Positions 46,657-56,838 are shown, counted from the first letter of the stretch. The stretch is DNA of 64,000 nucleotides from Vibrio pectenicida (GCA_024347015.1 AP024889.1:2356001-2420000); one strand, 5' to 3'. The notes: generated by a model not told the origin, from the sequence alone. Numbers and translations are program-made.

Positions 46657-48057
46657 TTAGTTTGGGATGTCGATACCTGCATCCCTCATTTTTGCTAGCT
46701 TATAACGCAGTGTTCGAGGGCTAATACCTAGCTTATCTGCCATATCCTTACGCCGTCCGTTACACTCAGCTAGAGTATCCAAAATAATGGCATATTCCTG
46801 TTCACGTAACTCTCCCCCTAACCCAGAAGTTATAATGAGATCATTCTCAACTTCAGCTAAAGGTTTTATATTTGGTGCACAAATCTGCCCAGTTTCAACT
46901 ATTTGCTGCAAACTACACGCATCTTGCCAATCTAGCCCCTCAAGAAGTATATGTTCACAAGCAATCTCGTCATTCTCACTTAAAATAAGAGCTCGTTGCA
47001 CAACATTATCTAACTCTCGAACATTGCCTGGCCAATGATAGGTAAGGAGTTTATTCAAGGCCGCTAGTGACAATTTAGGAACTGGTAATCCCAGCTTTTT
47101 ACAGTGGCGTTCAATAAGGTGGTTAGCAAGGGGTTCAATATCACCTTTACGTTCACACAATGCCGGCCATGCTATTGGAAAAACATTTAAGCGGTAATAT
47201 AAATCTTCTCGGAAATTACCCTCTTGAACATAAAGCTTGAGGTCTCGGTTACTAGTAGCCAAAACACGCACATCGAGTTTAATACTCTTGCGACTTCCCA
47301 AACGTTCTACTTCACGCTCTTGTAGAACGCGTAATAATTTAGCTTGCAGGTTCAAATCCATCTCACTAATTTCATCGAGTAAAATGGTTCCACCTTGAGC
47401 TTGTTCAAATTTACCTGGGCAAGCCTGCACAGCTCCTGTAAAAGCGCCTTTTTCGTAACCAAATAAGGTAGCTTCCAACATATTATCTGGGATAGCTGCA
47501 CAATTAATTGCAACAAAAGGACCATCTTTACGATTGGAGGCATTGTGAATGTACCGTGACATAACTTCTTTACCTGAACCACTTGGTCCAAGGACCATAA
47601 CGTTGGCATCTGTTTTTGCCACTTTTTCCGCCATCGCCAATAATTTGAGGCTTTTTTCATCAGCAACAACAGCATAGCCATTATCGTCTGATTTATTGGG
47701 AGCATACCGACTGACCATGTTGAGCAACACTTCTGGTGCGAATGGTTTCGCCATATAATCTATAGCCCCATCTTTCATCGCTGAGACTGCATCTTCAATA
47801 TTAGCGTAGGCGGTCATTAGTAACACAGGTATGTTCGGCCAATGTTGCTTTATATTACGCAGTAAGGCCAATCCTCCCATGCCTGCCATTTGTACATCAG
47901 ATACAACCACATCAACAGAGTGTGATTTGAGTTTAAGCAAGGCATCTTCAGCGCTATCTGCTTCTAGCCACTCATATCCTGCTAAAGCGAGAGTGTCCGC
48001 TAAGGCTTCGCGCAAACCTTCATCGTCTTCTACGATTAGTACTTTGCTTTGCGTCAT
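46657..48057 (-). CDS. flrC: Sigma-54-dependent flagellar response regulator FlrC
   Basis: The 466-residue protein has a receiver domain with phospho-acceptor D54 (VVVSDVQMAG). An AAA+ domain with Walker A GPSGSGKEV and sigma-54 loop YEKGAFTGA follows, and a C-terminal Fis-type helix-turn-helix (ADKLGISPRTLRYKLAKM). Phosphorylated by FlrB, it activates later flagellar genes. Its start codon overlaps the flrB stop by one base (TAATG). Confidence 0.96.
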   Translation of the reverse strand: MTQSKVLIVEDDEGLREALADTLALAGYEWLEADSAEDALLKLKSHSVDVVVSDVQMAGMGGLALLRNIKQHWPNIPVLLMTAYANIEDAVSAMKDGAIDYMAKPFAPEVLLNMVSRYAPNKSDDNGYAVVADEKSLKLLAMAEKVAKTDANVMVLGPSGSGKEVMSRYIHNASNRKDGPFVAINCAAIPDNMLEATLFGYEKGAFTGAVQACPGKFEQAQGGTILLDEISEMDLNLQAKLLRVLQEREVERLGSRKSIKLDVRVLATSNRDLKLYVQEGNFREDLYYRLNVFPIAWPALCERKGDIEPLANHLIERHCKKLGLPVPKLSLAALNKLLTYHWPGNVRELDNVVQRALILSENDEIACEHILLEGLDWQDACSLQQIVETGQICAPNIKPLAEVENDLIITSGLGGELREQEYAIILDTLAECNGRRKDMADKLGISPRTLRYKLAKMRDAGIDIPN

Positions 48058-49118
48058 TATCCTTCTCCTGTGATTGTCTTAGGCTCAGATTGTGAATTGT
48101 TATCAAGAGGGATACAGACAGTAAAACAAGCACCTTCCCCTTGCTCTGATATCAGCTCTAACCTACCATCATGAGCACGACATACCATCTGCACCACAGC
48201 GAGCCCAAGTCCAGTTCCTTGAGTTCGAGTCGTAAAGAATGGCTCCATAATTTGATTCTGTAATTCTTCCGGTATCCCAGGTCCATTATCCTGGACAGAA
48301 ATCTTAAGCTCATTTCGCACTGCTCTAAAAAACACATCAACTTGTGACTGTTTTCCTGCAATTTGAATAGCATTCATGACTAGATTACTTAATGCTGATG
48401 CTATCGCATTAACATTACCTAATAACTGAACTCGGTTTTTCTCGATTTCAAGATGATAATCAATCTGATTGTTCTTTAAGGCCGTTTCAACCATAGGTGA
48501 AAATTCAGAGACCAACTCAGAAATAGTGAAAGGCTTCACCACCTTATTATCACCGCCTTTGGCAAACAGCAGCATATCGTTAACTTGCTTTTCAAGATCA
48601 TGTAGACGATCCATTAACTTAGTTTGAAAACGTTGTTTAGTCTCTGCGGTTAGGCTAGGAGCACCTAGGTTTGACGCATAAAGCATCGCACTAGATAAAG
48701 GAGTTCGAACCTGATGTGCTAACGAAGCAACCATTTTCCCTAATGAAGACAAACGCTGAAGGTCGCTAATACGCGATTGTAAAAGTCGCGTTTCCGTTAA
48801 ATCAGTAATAAGAATTAATTGTCCCGTGGCCGAAGCAGAAATGGCAAGCCTCACCTTACGACCATTTCGTAATGAGACTTCATGCCCATCATCCTCACGA
48901 GGAGAAAAGGCATCTTGAATAACTTCAAACCATTTCTGCCCGATAAGTGGCATTTCTAGCAGTCTTTGAGCTTCAGGGTTAGCTTCATGCACTACACCTT
49001 GAGTATCCAGCAAGATAACGCCTGCTGGCATAACATCTAATACTTGCTTGTATCTCTCAACTTGCTCTTCAATAGTACCAAGTGGTTTTTGAGTTATCAT
49101 AGCTTGAGCTGCTTGCAT
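48057..49118 (-). CDS. flrB: Flagellar sensor histidine kinase FlrB
   Basis: The 353-residue kinase has a PAS domain (about 20-110), a phospho-accepting H135 (LAHQVRTPLSS) and an ATP-binding domain with DNGPGIP and GTGLGLAVV. There is no membrane segment, so it is cytoplasmic and senses an internal cue, possibly of early basal-body assembly. It transfers phosphate to FlrC. Confidence 0.95.
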   Translation of the reverse strand: MQAAQAMITQKPLGTIEEQVERYKQVLDVMPAGVILLDTQGVVHEANPEAQRLLEMPLIGQKWFEVIQDAFSPREDDGHEVSLRNGRKVRLAISASATGQLILITDLTETRLLQSRISDLQRLSSLGKMVASLAHQVRTPLSSAMLYASNLGAPSLTAETKQRFQTKLMDRLHDLEKQVNDMLLFAKGGDNKVVKPFTISELVSEFSPMVETALKNNQIDYHLEIEKNRVQLLGNVNAIASALSNLVMNAIQIAGKQSQVDVFFRAVRNELKISVQDNGPGIPEELQNQIMEPFFTTRTQGTGLGLAVVQMVCRAHDGRLELISEQGEGACFTVCIPLDNNSQSEPKTITGEG

Positions 49119-49137
49119 GTCGTATTTCTGCCTTTAA

Positions 49138-49186
49138 AAACAACAATAGTCTGGAATGCAAGAAGCAAGCCAGACTATTGTTGTTT
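49138..49186. terminator. 17-bp perfect inverted repeat at the flrA/flrB junction
   Basis: AAACAACAATAGTCTGG and its exact reverse complement flank a 15-base loop. On the minus strand it follows flrA (stop at 49242) and is followed by TTTTT, so it fits an intrinsic terminator for flrA. The sigma-54 promoter of flrB lies within the loop and right arm. Confidence 0.75.
49157..49172 (-). promoter_or_regulatory. Sigma-54 promoter of flrBC
   Basis: On the minus strand TGGCTTGCTTCTTGCA matches TGGCAC-N5-TTGCA with exact GG-N10-GC spacing. It lies 39 bases before the flrB start codon. FlrA with sigma-54 is known to activate flrBC in V. cholerae. The -24 GG sits in one arm of a 17-bp inverted repeat and the -12 element is in its loop. 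Confidence 0.78.
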
Positions 49187-49241
49187 AAATTCAGCAAGTT
49201 AAGTGACAGTCGGAATTTTGACGACACTAATAATTGACGCA

Positions 49242-50708
49242 CTAGCGTTCAACATTGTACTTGCGCATCTTCTCAACAAGAGTTGTTCTTCGCATACCCA
49301 ACATATCTGCAGCTCGCGCGACTACTCCATCTTGAGCCTCTAAAGCTTGGTTAATCATATTCACTTCTAACTCTGCTAACATCTCTTTCAAGTTCACCCC
49401 TTCTGGAGGCAATTCCTGAGGAGCATGGATATGATCATGTATACCGTTAGCCTTCTTAAGGCTGAAACCTTCCGAGAAAATATCTTGTAATACATCGCGT
49501 TCTTGCTCCTCTACCGAAGCAAATGCATGATATTCAGGATGAAATTCAGGAATATCACTATAACGATATTTCGTTGGTAAGTGGTTTACATCCACTAAGC
49601 TATTAGGATAAAGGATAACCATTCTTTCGACTAAATTAGCCAGTTCCCTTACATTACCTGGCCAATTATGTTCCATTAATGAATTAACTGAACGAGGGCT
49701 AAAGCAAATAGGTTGACTCCCTTCAGACTCCATTCGTACCATCAATTCCTGAAGTAATAGAGGCACATCATTAATACGATCACGTAAAGGGGGCATTTCA
49801 ATAGGGAAAACATTAAGGCGATAGTATAAATCTTCTCGAAAAGATTCATCTTTTATCATATTTTCTAGGTTACGATGAGTTGCAGCAATAACACGTACAT
49901 TAACTTTTATTGTCGCGTTTCCACCAACCCGCTCAAAACAGCGTTCTTGCAAAACTCTAAGTAGTTTAACCTGCATTGGCATTGGCATATCACCAATTTC
50001 ATCCAAAAATAGAGTGCCACCTTCAGCTAATTCAAAACGTCCTTTACGAGAAGTAATAGCCCCTGTAAAAGCCCCTTTTTCATGGCCAAAAAGCTCACTT
50101 TCAAGTAAGTCGGGGGGAATAGCACCACAATTAATTGGCACGAATGGCCCTGTTCTACGTGTAGAATGGTAGTGAATGTTACGTGCCACAACTTCTTTGC
50201 CCGTACCGGACTCACCCAAAATAAGAACACTTGCTTCAGTAGCAGCGACCTGCTCAATAAGATGTCTCACTTCCTGAATACCAATACTTTGCCCAACTAG
50301 GCTGCGGAACAAGGTATTATTTCGAGAGGCTGACGCAAGGCTAACCCCTTGACGTCCAAGAAACTCTTTACAATGACGAAGAGCTTCACTTAACTGTGGA
50401 TAATTTAAAGGATATTCCAGTTCACCAACATAATTGGTCATTTCTTCAACTGGATAAGAATGAGTTCCTAGGATAAGCAAAGGAATGTGATTTGCTTTTA
50501 AGATTTGACTGGTCAATTGAGGTGAAAAATCCTGATTTTTCAACGATCCAATAATACAGCCAGCCCAAACATTGGACCAATCTACGTCGTTTAACTGTGT
50601 AGAACTTATCGGTTCACACTGTTCTCCAACGAACTCTAATATATTACTCAGATCGATGCGTGCTTGAGCATCATCTTCAATTACGAGCAGCTTAGCTAAA
50701 CCTTGCAT
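49242..50708 (-). CDS. flrA: Master flagellar regulator FlrA
   Basis: The 488-residue FleQ/FlrA-type activator has a receiver-like N-terminal domain (about 1-125) that lacks an obvious phospho-acceptor aspartate (AGCIIGSL at the usual place). An AAA+ domain with GESGTGKEV and the sigma-54 loop [10 protein letters not shown] follows, then a C-terminal helix-turn-helix ([18 protein letters not shown]). It turns on flrBC and fliE with sigma-54. In V. cholerae, c-di-GMP blocks it. It has a sigma-70 type promoter upstream. Confidence 0.96.
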   Translation of the reverse strand: MQGLAKLLVIEDDAQARIDLSNILEFVGEQCEPISSTQLNDVDWSNVWAGCIIGSLKNQDFSPQLTSQILKANHIPLLILGTHSYPVEEMTNYVGELEYPLNYPQLSEALRHCKEFLGRQGVSLASASRNNTLFRSLVGQSIGIQEVRHLIEQVAATEASVLILGESGTGKEVVARNIHYHSTRRTGPFVPINCGAIPPDLLESELFGHEKGAFTGAITSRKGRFELAEGGTLFLDEIGDMPMPMQVKLLRVLQERCFERVGGNATIKVNVRVIAATHRNLENMIKDESFREDLYYRLNVFPIEMPPLRDRINDVPLLLQELMVRMESEGSQPICFSPRSVNSLMEHNWPGNVRELANLVERMVILYPNSLVDVNHLPTKYRYSDIPEFHPEYHAFASVEEQERDVLQDIFSEGFSLKKANGIHDHIHAPQELPPEGVNLKEMLAELEVNMINQALEAQDGVVARAADMLGMRRTTLVEKMRKYNVER

Positions 50709-50773
50709 AGGTGAGAATTATTGCCTTTATTTTCAAACGTTGTGACTGATATTTTGTTCTGGAGACTAACCTA

Positions 50774-50801
50774 ACTATAGAACAGGATTAGTGATAGACA
50801 A
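50774..50801 (-). promoter_or_regulatory. Sigma-70 type promoter of flrA
   Basis: On the minus strand TTGTCT, 16 bases, then TATAGT form a good -35/-10 pair about 65 bases before the flrA start codon. A housekeeping promoter is expected for the top of the hierarchy. Confidence 0.5.
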
Positions 50802-50823
50802 TTTATAATACTTAGCAACAAAT

Positions 50824-50850
50824 TAAGCCACTAAACAAGTTAGTGGCTTA
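50824..50850 (-). terminator. Terminator after fliS
   Basis: TAAGCCACTAA pairs perfectly with TTAGTGGCTTA (11 bp) across a 5-base loop. On the minus strand the stem is followed by AATTTGTTG. It lies 114 bases past the fliS stop codon and ahead of the flrA promoter. Confidence 0.7.
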
Positions 50851-50963
50851 CATTCTATTTGATAAAAAAATAAAGGCAACCAAGCAATTAGGTGATGTGA
50901 TGTTTATACCAAAAGCTTTGGCGAAAATTATGTCGATAAAGTCGATTAAATCAAACTTACTCT

Positions 50964-51374
50964 TTATTTTTCCGCATCATTTGCGGTCAAATTGTGATAT
51001 TCGGCAGGTATTTGTTCCCATGCAGATTTAATTTCACGAACTATATCGATAACATCATCAATTGGCTGGGGATCATTCTTATGATTAGCTTCAGTTATTT
51101 GCGTAATCATAAATTCATAGAGTTGATCAAGATTTTGAGCAATATCACCACCATCATCCATCGATAAACAACTACGTAAACTGATAATAATATCGAGTGC
51201 TTTACCTAGCTTTTCTCCCTTTATTGGGATATTGCCCTGCTCCATTGCCGCTTTACCCTGAATCAAACGTTCAATAGCTCCTGCCATTAACATTTGAACA
51301 ATTTTATGCGGGGAGGCAGCACTGAGCTGGCTATCTACCGATACCTTCTTGTAAGCCTGTAATGAACCACGCAT
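50964..51374 (-). CDS. fliS: Flagellin chaperone FliS
   Basis: The 136-residue helical protein begins MRGSLQAYKKVSVDSQLSAA and contains SPHKIVQMLMAGAIERLIQG, the flagellin-binding region of FliS. It binds flagellin C termini in the cytoplasm before export. It is called flaJ in some Vibrio. It follows flaI by 11 bases. Confidence 0.95.
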   Translation of the reverse strand: MRGSLQAYKKVSVDSQLSAASPHKIVQMLMAGAIERLIQGKAAMEQGNIPIKGEKLGKALDIIISLRSCLSMDDGGDIAQNLDQLYEFMITQITEANHKNDPQPIDDVIDIVREIKSAWEQIPAEYHNLTANDAEK

Positions 51375-51385
51375 AACAACCCTCT

Positions 51386-51709
51386 TTATAAAAATTTTTT
51401 GTACTGCTGAAGTGACTTATTGCCATAGCGGTACTTTTTCAAATTACTGCCAAGTTCCGCAGTTTTCTTTTGCATCAACTCGACAGTCAACTGAGTGCGC
51501 GTAATGGCATCTTGCCATTCAGATAATTGCGCTAACTCTTCATGCTCATTTATTGTACTGATCAAGGTTAGCAATATCTGTTCCCTTCTATCGACCAGAA
51601 CGAGAATTTCTTCAGAATTAATCTCAATTTCTGCAAGCTTAAAGGTTATTTTGAGATCTACATCACTAAGTAGTGCGAGTTTTTTCAAAAAATCATCAAC
51701 CGAGTGCAT
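51386..51709 (-). CDS. flaI: FlaI, FliT-like flagellar chaperone
   Basis: The 107-residue helical protein is of low sequence similarity to known families. Position between fliD and fliS identifies it as Vibrio FlaI, thought to be the FliT counterpart, a chaperone for the cap protein FliD. Its start overlaps the end of fliD by 14 bases. Confidence 0.82.
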   Translation of the reverse strand: MHSVDDFLKKLALLSDVDLKITFKLAEIEINSEEILVLVDRREQILLTLISTINEHEELAQLSEWQDAITRTQLTVELMQKKTAELGSNLKKYRYGNKSLQQYKKFL

Positions 51710-53717
51710 TCATCATACCTGACAATTGTGATTGCATATTGGTTGTTGCATCTTGCATTGCCGAAAATTTGGCATGCGTTCGTTTTTCAAGGCTCTCCAT
51801 TCGTCTATCTAACACAGTCTGGTCATCATCAAGGCGATAATTTCTGTCAGTCATAGAACGCTCGCGAGTCCTTAGCGATCCTGTCACGCCGGTAAGACCT
51901 TGAATCGCTTCTTCTACCTTCTTAGCAAAACCTTGATTACCGCCAAAAAAGTCTTCAAGCTTGTTGAAGTTTTTATTGAGCTGGCGGTCTAACATATCAT
52001 AGTTGATTTCTAGAGTACCTTGCCGAGTTGTTGCAATACCAAATTCGGTTAATGTTTTAAGATCATTAGATGCGGGCTCTATTTGAGTAGAAAAAACTGA
52101 TTTAAGCCTTGAATCTGCATTACGAACTACGCTGTCACCCGCGAGTGGCCCTGCTTGCCCTGTATTTGGATCGACACCAGCTAACTCTTTAGATACTTGA
52201 TAGAACTGGTTATAAGCTAATACGAATTGCTCAATATCTTCCCGTACTCTTTGGCGATCATACTCAATATCAATTTCAGAAGGGGCTTTATTTGTATCTG
52301 AACGACCTTTTAAAGTCAGATCCACACCTTCAATGGCATCTTCGATAATATTGTTATCGCTAGAAAGCTGAGCGACTCCGTCAAGTAACACCTTAGAGTC
52401 CTGAGCAGCTTGGACTTGTGTCATACCTCTATAGGTATCAAAAGATTCTTGGGCTGTCTTTAGGTCTGCTTGAGCTTTATCCATACGCTCGAGATAGTCT
52501 CTTTCTTCTGATGGTAGTTTAGAGCGTTCAATTTCTTGTGCTTCTTCAGGCGTCAACTCACCAGATAATACTTTTGCATCGAGTACTGCTTTTTCTTGAG
52601 CAAGTTTCTCTTCAATCGCAGCCTGTTTAGCCTCTAAGGCAACTTGCGCTTCTTTTGGCGTGACATAGGAATCTGTCAAAGTACCTGAAGCTGACATGCT
52701 CCAACCAGGGATATCAGGAGCTTTCTCTAGTGCCCTTTCATCAAGCTGAGATTCAGGTTCCCAGTATGAATCTATTAAGGTGCCAGAAGCCGTGTCTGTC
52801 CAACCTGGAATCCTATCTTGTGGTTTAAGATACTGATTGGCTTGTGTCCCTGCAGCGGCAGCGGCTGTTGCCGCAACATCTGATAACTCATTATCTGCAC
52901 TTGCATCTTTAGCAGCCTTAGGATCGGCATCAATTGCCGCCTGCTTTGACGTATCGGCAATTTCTTGATCGACAATCTTTGCCGCTTTAATATTATTTTC
53001 TGCAATTCGATCAGCGACAGCCTGCTCGTCAACAGTTAATGGGCTGATCAAATCTTGAGCCACCGATCGTGCTTCTTCAAGATCTTTGACACGTTGTTCA
53101 AGAGTTTTGTATTCGAGTCTTTTTAGTAAATTACTTGTTGCGGCTTCAGCACTCAGCTTAAGTGCATTTGTTTCACCTGAGTTGCTCGATGCAACGATAA
53201 GACGAGGCCCTTGGACATCATTGATGACAGAGGCTCGAACACCGGGGTTAGTTTTACTTTCATTGATACTGCGAACAATATCAATCAATTTGGAGTTATC
53301 TTTTACTTGTAATGTAAATTCTTTATCTCCCAAAGAAATCTGCAGCTTACCAGGGCCAAATTTTGCATCTTGTGGTAATACATCCGACGCAATTTTATGA
53401 CTCTGAGCAAGCTGCAACACATCAATAGCATATCTACCAGCGATAGCTTCAGTGGTTGCTGTCGCAGACACGACGGCTTCATCTGTCGATTCAACCTTTC
53501 TCGCAGCGAAAGCTTTCTCTTGACGAAAGCTCGCCATCAAGTTTTTCATCGTATCCAACGACTCTCTGAGCCGACCGTAGGCACTGATACTGGAATCAAT
53601 TTTGTCACGCTCATTATCAATTCGTTGCTGTTTAGGAACACGCTCCGAATCAACAACTTTGCTGACCATGGCATTGATATCCATGCCAGAATTCATCCCT
53701 ACGGGGCCAAAGCTCAT
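51696..53717 (-). CDS. fliD: Flagellar filament cap protein FliD
   Basis: The 673-residue protein has the FliD N terminus (SGMDINAMVSKVVDSERVPK, about 10-30) and C-terminal FliD domains (about 460-673, with QFVLAYNQFYQ). Residues about 205-435 are an insertion, helical and charged, which contains two related motifs: IPGWTDTASGTLIDSY (303-318) and IPGWSMSASGTLTDSY (336-351). FliD caps the filament so that flagellin can polymerise. Known as flaH in some Vibrio. Confidence 0.94.
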   Translation of the reverse strand: MSFGPVGMNSGMDINAMVSKVVDSERVPKQQRIDNERDKIDSSISAYGRLRESLDTMKNLMASFRQEKAFAARKVESTDEAVVSATATTEAIAGRYAIDVLQLAQSHKIASDVLPQDAKFGPGKLQISLGDKEFTLQVKDNSKLIDIVRSINESKTNPGVRASVINDVQGPRLIVASSNSGETNALKLSAEAATSNLLKRLEYKTLEQRVKDLEEARSVAQDLISPLTVDEQAVADRIAENNIKAAKIVDQEIADTSKQAAIDADPKAAKDASADNELSDVAATAAAAAGTQANQYLKPQDRIPGWTDTASGTLIDSYWEPESQLDERALEKAPDIPGWSMSASGTLTDSYVTPKEAQVALEAKQAAIEEKLAQEKAVLDAKVLSGELTPEEAQEIERSKLPSEERDYLERMDKAQADLKTAQESFDTYRGMTQVQAAQDSKVLLDGVAQLSSDNNIIEDAIEGVDLTLKGRSDTNKAPSEIDIEYDRQRVREDIEQFVLAYNQFYQVSKELAGVDPNTGQAGPLAGDSVVRNADSRLKSVFSTQIEPASNDLKTLTEFGIATTRQGTLEINYDMLDRQLNKNFNKLEDFFGGNQGFAKKVEEAIQGLTGVTGSLRTRERSMTDRNYRLDDDQTVLDRRMESLEKRTHAKFSAMQDATTNMQSQLSGMMNALG

Positions 53718-53737
53718 TCAATCACCTCAAAACACGA

Positions 53738-54166
53738 TCAAACCTTATGGTTCAGAAGACCCGACGAATATCGAGCTGTCTGATTCCTCAGGCGTCGCAG
53801 TATTTCTAACATTTCCTCATCGGGTATCTGGCGAATAATAGCACCAGTATCCGCTTCATAAATAGTTACTACATCTCTTCCCGATTCTTCATCGACTCGA
53901 AAAGATAAGCCGGTATTAATGGACGAAATGAAATCATTCATTTGCTGTACCATACGTTGCCGATCTTCCCTGTTGAGCTTTTCACGTTGCTGAGACGCTT
54001 CTATTGCTTGTTCAACAGCTTGATCAGCTTGTTCTCTTACCTCGACTGTAGCAACTTGTTCTTTCCGCGAGGAAATTTGCTGTGCACCATCATACTTTGA
54101 AGCAACTTTAATGCCACTTTCTGAGCCGTAAGGCTGGACGTTCGATGTGTTGGATGGTATTTCCAT
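53738..54166 (-). CDS. flaG: Flagellar protein FlaG
   Basis: The 142-residue protein has a variable N-terminal half and a conserved C-terminal domain with LSFRVDEESGRDVVTIYEAD followed by IRQIPDEEMLEILRRL, the FlaG family core. It influences filament length in some bacteria. It lies between flaA and fliD. A ribosome site (GGGAGA) precedes the ATG. Confidence 0.93.
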   Translation of the reverse strand: MEIPSNTSNVQPYGSESGIKVASKYDGAQQISSRKEQVATVEVREQADQAVEQAIEASQQREKLNREDRQRMVQQMNDFISSINTGLSFRVDEESGRDVVTIYEADTGAIIRQIPDEEMLEILRRLRNQTARYSSGLLNHKV

Positions 54167-54184
54167 AACAATCTCCCTTCCACC

Positions 54185-54217
54185 TTATAGGTTGGTAACT
54201 CTGTTACCTACCAATAA
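54185..54217 (-). terminator. Stem-loop between flaA and flaG
   Basis: A 15-bp imperfect stem (two mismatches) with a 3-base loop lies between the stop codon of flaA and the start of flaG. There is no T-run, so it more likely lowers read-through or protects the flaA mRNA end than stops transcription fully. Confidence 0.45.
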
Positions 54218-54236
54218 GCTCGTTCGAACCTATCGA

Positions 54237-55370
54237 TTAACCTAATAAGCTAAGAGCTGTTGACGGTGATTGCTTGGCCTGAGCCAGTACAGAAGTACTT
54301 GCCTGCTGCAAAATCTGCGACTTAGTCATCTGAGTCGTTTCTTTTGCATAATCAGTATCTCGGATACGACTACGAGAAGAATTCACATTCTCGTTAATAT
54401 TATCCAAATTACTGATTGCATGACCAAAACGGTTCTGGAATGCCCCTAATTCCGCTCTCTGGCTATCGACGGTATTCAAAGCACCATCTATGATGGATAC
54501 GGCCATCTGCGAACCAGCAACAGTAGAAACATCAACATCAGAAACTGTCTTGTCTTCTGCGGCTCCAAAACCTATTTCACCTCCTAAAGCACCACCGATG
54601 GTGACATCAGATGCGACTCGATTATTGCCAGCAAACAATTGCATTTTACCTTCTTCACCAACAGATGCCTTAACGTCTTGGCTTTGACCGTTGATATAGG
54701 TTGCAAGCTGCTCAAGATCATCACCTTCTTTGGCATTAATGGTTAACTGCTTTGCTTCACCATATACATCAGTATAGTCCAGAGTCAGATCGGTTGATCC
54801 TTGAGAGACAGTCCAATCAGTGTCTTGCCCAGTTTGTGCTGTGTAGGCTTTACCACCCATCCCTTCGTTGTCGGAGCGCATATTTCCCATAGTGAGCATA
54901 ACAGCCTCACCGGAGCCTGCACCTATCTGAAAAGATTGGCTACCATAAGTACCGTTCAAAAGTTTGTTGCCACCGAAAGAAGTTGTCTCGGCAATACGGT
55001 TGAGCTCGTTATTGAGTGCTGTTACCTCTTCTTGAATCGCAATACGTTCGGAACGAGAGTTCGAACCATTAGACGATTGAAGTGATAGATCTCGCATACG
55101 TTGAAGGATGTTGGTCGTCTCGTTCATTGCACCTTCTGCGGTTTGTGCAATCGAGATCCCATCGTTGGCGTTTTTCACCGCCATGTCTAAACCACGACTT
55201 TGCGATGTTAAACGATTAGATATTTGAAGTCCTGCTGCATCATCCCGGGAACTATTAATTTTGTAACCCGATGATAGACGCTCCATCGATCTCTGCATGC
55301 CGTCAGCTGACCCGTTAAGGTATCGCTGAGCAGTCATCGCAGACACATTGGTGTTTACGTTAATTGCCAT
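54237..55370 (-). CDS. flaA: Polar flagellin (flaA position)
   Basis: The 377-residue flagellin has a conserved D0/D1 N terminus ([20 protein letters not shown]) and C terminus ([20 protein letters not shown]), with a variable middle. The start is chosen at the ATG with GGAG upstream, because the 20 further codons upstream are not flagellin-like. It has a sigma-28 type promoter. The names flaF, flaB, flaA follow the V. parahaemolyticus order; in V. cholerae the same positions are called flaE, flaD and flaB. Confidence 0.93.
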   Translation of the reverse strand: MAINVNTNVSAMTAQRYLNGSADGMQRSMERLSSGYKINSSRDDAAGLQISNRLTSQSRGLDMAVKNANDGISIAQTAEGAMNETTNILQRMRDLSLQSSNGSNSRSERIAIQEEVTALNNELNRIAETTSFGGNKLLNGTYGSQSFQIGAGSGEAVMLTMGNMRSDNEGMGGKAYTAQTGQDTDWTVSQGSTDLTLDYTDVYGEAKQLTINAKEGDDLEQLATYINGQSQDVKASVGEEGKMQLFAGNNRVASDVTIGGALGGEIGFGAAEDKTVSDVDVSTVAGSQMAVSIIDGALNTVDSQRAELGAFQNRFGHAISNLDNINENVNSSRSRIRDTDYAKETTQMTKSQILQQASTSVLAQAKQSPSTALSLLG

Positions 55371-55451
55371 ATTGATCTCCTTAGGCATTAAGGGTGATGC
55401 ACCTTCGCGTCTCTCACCTCGCTTTGGCACATCTCATTTCTCTCAGTCTTT

Positions 55452-55478
55452 GTAACGGCTGAGTGAATATATCCTTTA
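55452..55478 (-). promoter_or_regulatory. Sigma-28 (FliA) promoter of flaA
   Basis: On the minus strand TAAA, 15 bases, then GCCGTTAC matches the FliA consensus TAAA-N15-GCCGATAA with two mismatches. It lies 82 bases before the flaA start codon. Confidence 0.85.
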
Positions 55479-55553
55479 GAGAAAATTTTTGAAAAAAAAA
55501 TCAGATATGGCTTAAAATCAAAAAAAACACTTAAAATCAGATAATTAAAAAAC

Positions 55554-55583
55554 AAAAAAATCCAGAATTAGCTGGATTTTTTT
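55554..55583. terminator. Terminator after flaB
   Basis: A 12-bp stem built from A-run plus TCCAG pairing with CTGGA plus T-run, with a 6-base loop, is U-rich on both strands. It lies 13 bases past the flaB stop codon, so flaB and flaA are separate transcripts. Confidence 0.87.
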
Positions 55584-55595
55584 TGTTTTTGGTAT

Positions 55596-56729
55596 TTAAC
55601 CAAGAAGGTTTAAAGCTGTATTTGGCGTTTCTTTTGCCTGAGCTAGGATGGAACTTGAAGCCTGAGATAGAATCTGTGATTTGGTCAATGAAGTAGTTTC
55701 TTTGGCAAAATCTGTATCCTTGATTCGGCTCTTAGATGCATTCACATTCTCATTAATATTATCTAAGTTAGTAACTGCATGTGTGAATCGGTTTTGGAAA
55801 GCACCAAGTTCAGCTCGATGACTATCGATATACTTCAAAGCTGAATCAACAATAGCGACTGATTGCTGAGCGCCACCTGCTGTAGTCACATCAATAGTAT
55901 CAACGGTTACTGCTTCTCGTGGTCCCATGTTTAAGTCACCGGCTAATCCACCACTGAAAGAAACATCACCTACTACCTTATCTGTACCAGCGAAAATCTG
56001 TAGTTTACCTTCTCCATCAACGGAAGCACCCACCAGCTCAGTTTGACCATTGATATAAGTAGCAACCTCTTCGATATCATCACCAACTTTTGTGTTAATA
56101 GTGACTGTTTGCGCATTACCTTCTATATCGGTAAGGTCCATAACTATATCGTTAACACCAGCTTCAACCACCCAATCTTTATCTTTGCCGTTCGCTGCGT
56201 GATACATGCCACCGCCCATACCAACATTATCAGAGCGGATGTTGTTGAGAGTTAGCATTACCGCTTCACCACCGTTCGATCCTATTTGAAAAGCTCTGGT
56301 TGAATATGTGCCATTTAGTAATCTGTTACCACCGAATGATGTAGTTTCAGCAATACGATTGAGTTCATCGTTAAGAGCCGTTACCTCTTCTTGTAATGCA
56401 ATTCGCTCTGATCTTGAGTTAGAACCGTTTGCTGATTGAAGAGATAGGTCACGAATACGCTGTAGGATGTTGGTGCTTTCATTCATCGCACCTTCCGCAG
56501 TTTGTGCAATTGAAATACCGTCATTAGCATTACGTACTGCCACATGAAGGCCTCTACTCTGAGATGTTAATCTATTTGAGATTTGGAGGCCCGCAGCATC
56601 GTCTTTTGCACTATTAATCTTAAAACCTGAAGATAGACGTTCCATTGACGTTTGCTGCGCATTATTAGCGCTATTTAGATAACGCTGTGCTGTCATTGCT
56701 GCTACGTTAGTGTTTACATTCACTGCCAT
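55596..56729 (-). CDS. flaB: Polar flagellin (flaB position)
   Basis: The 377-residue flagellin starts [20 protein letters not shown] and ends [20 protein letters not shown]. It is closely related to its two neighbours at both ends and differs in the exposed middle part. The start codon is preceded by GGAGAAATC, and upstream codons in frame are not flagellin-like. It has its own sigma-28 type promoter and its own terminator. Confidence 0.93.
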   Translation of the reverse strand: MAVNVNTNVAAMTAQRYLNSANNAQQTSMERLSSGFKINSAKDDAAGLQISNRLTSQSRGLHVAVRNANDGISIAQTAEGAMNESTNILQRIRDLSLQSANGSNSRSERIALQEEVTALNDELNRIAETTSFGGNRLLNGTYSTRAFQIGSNGGEAVMLTLNNIRSDNVGMGGGMYHAANGKDKDWVVEAGVNDIVMDLTDIEGNAQTVTINTKVGDDIEEVATYINGQTELVGASVDGEGKLQIFAGTDKVVGDVSFSGGLAGDLNMGPREAVTVDTIDVTTAGGAQQSVAIVDSALKYIDSHRAELGAFQNRFTHAVTNLDNINENVNASKSRIKDTDFAKETTSLTKSQILSQASSSILAQAKETPNTALNLLG

Positions 56730-56811
56730 GATGATTTCTCCGTTTGATTTTCCTGTATTGCGATTCCCGACGTCTCGGAAAATCAAAGTAGTTCTCTCAA
56801 AGTTACTTTTA

Positions 56812-56838
56812 TTAACGGCTCAATTTTTAAAACCTTGA
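56812..56838 (-). promoter_or_regulatory. Sigma-28 (FliA) promoter of flaB
   Basis: On the minus strand TCAA, 15 bases, then GCCGTTAA. The -10 has one mismatch and the -35 one mismatch to the FliA consensus. It lies 83 bases before the flaB start, the same distance as at flaA. Confidence 0.77.

Noticed and set aside
54167..54236. Separate sigma-54 promoter before flaG
   Set aside because: No TGG-N10-GC pattern with adequate match was found; flaG is more likely read through from flaA.
55371..55430. Upstream start for the flaA flagellin (and likewise 56730-56786 for flaB)
   Set aside because: Flagellins begin with MA[IV]NVNTN; the extra codons cover the ribosome site and the untranslated leader.
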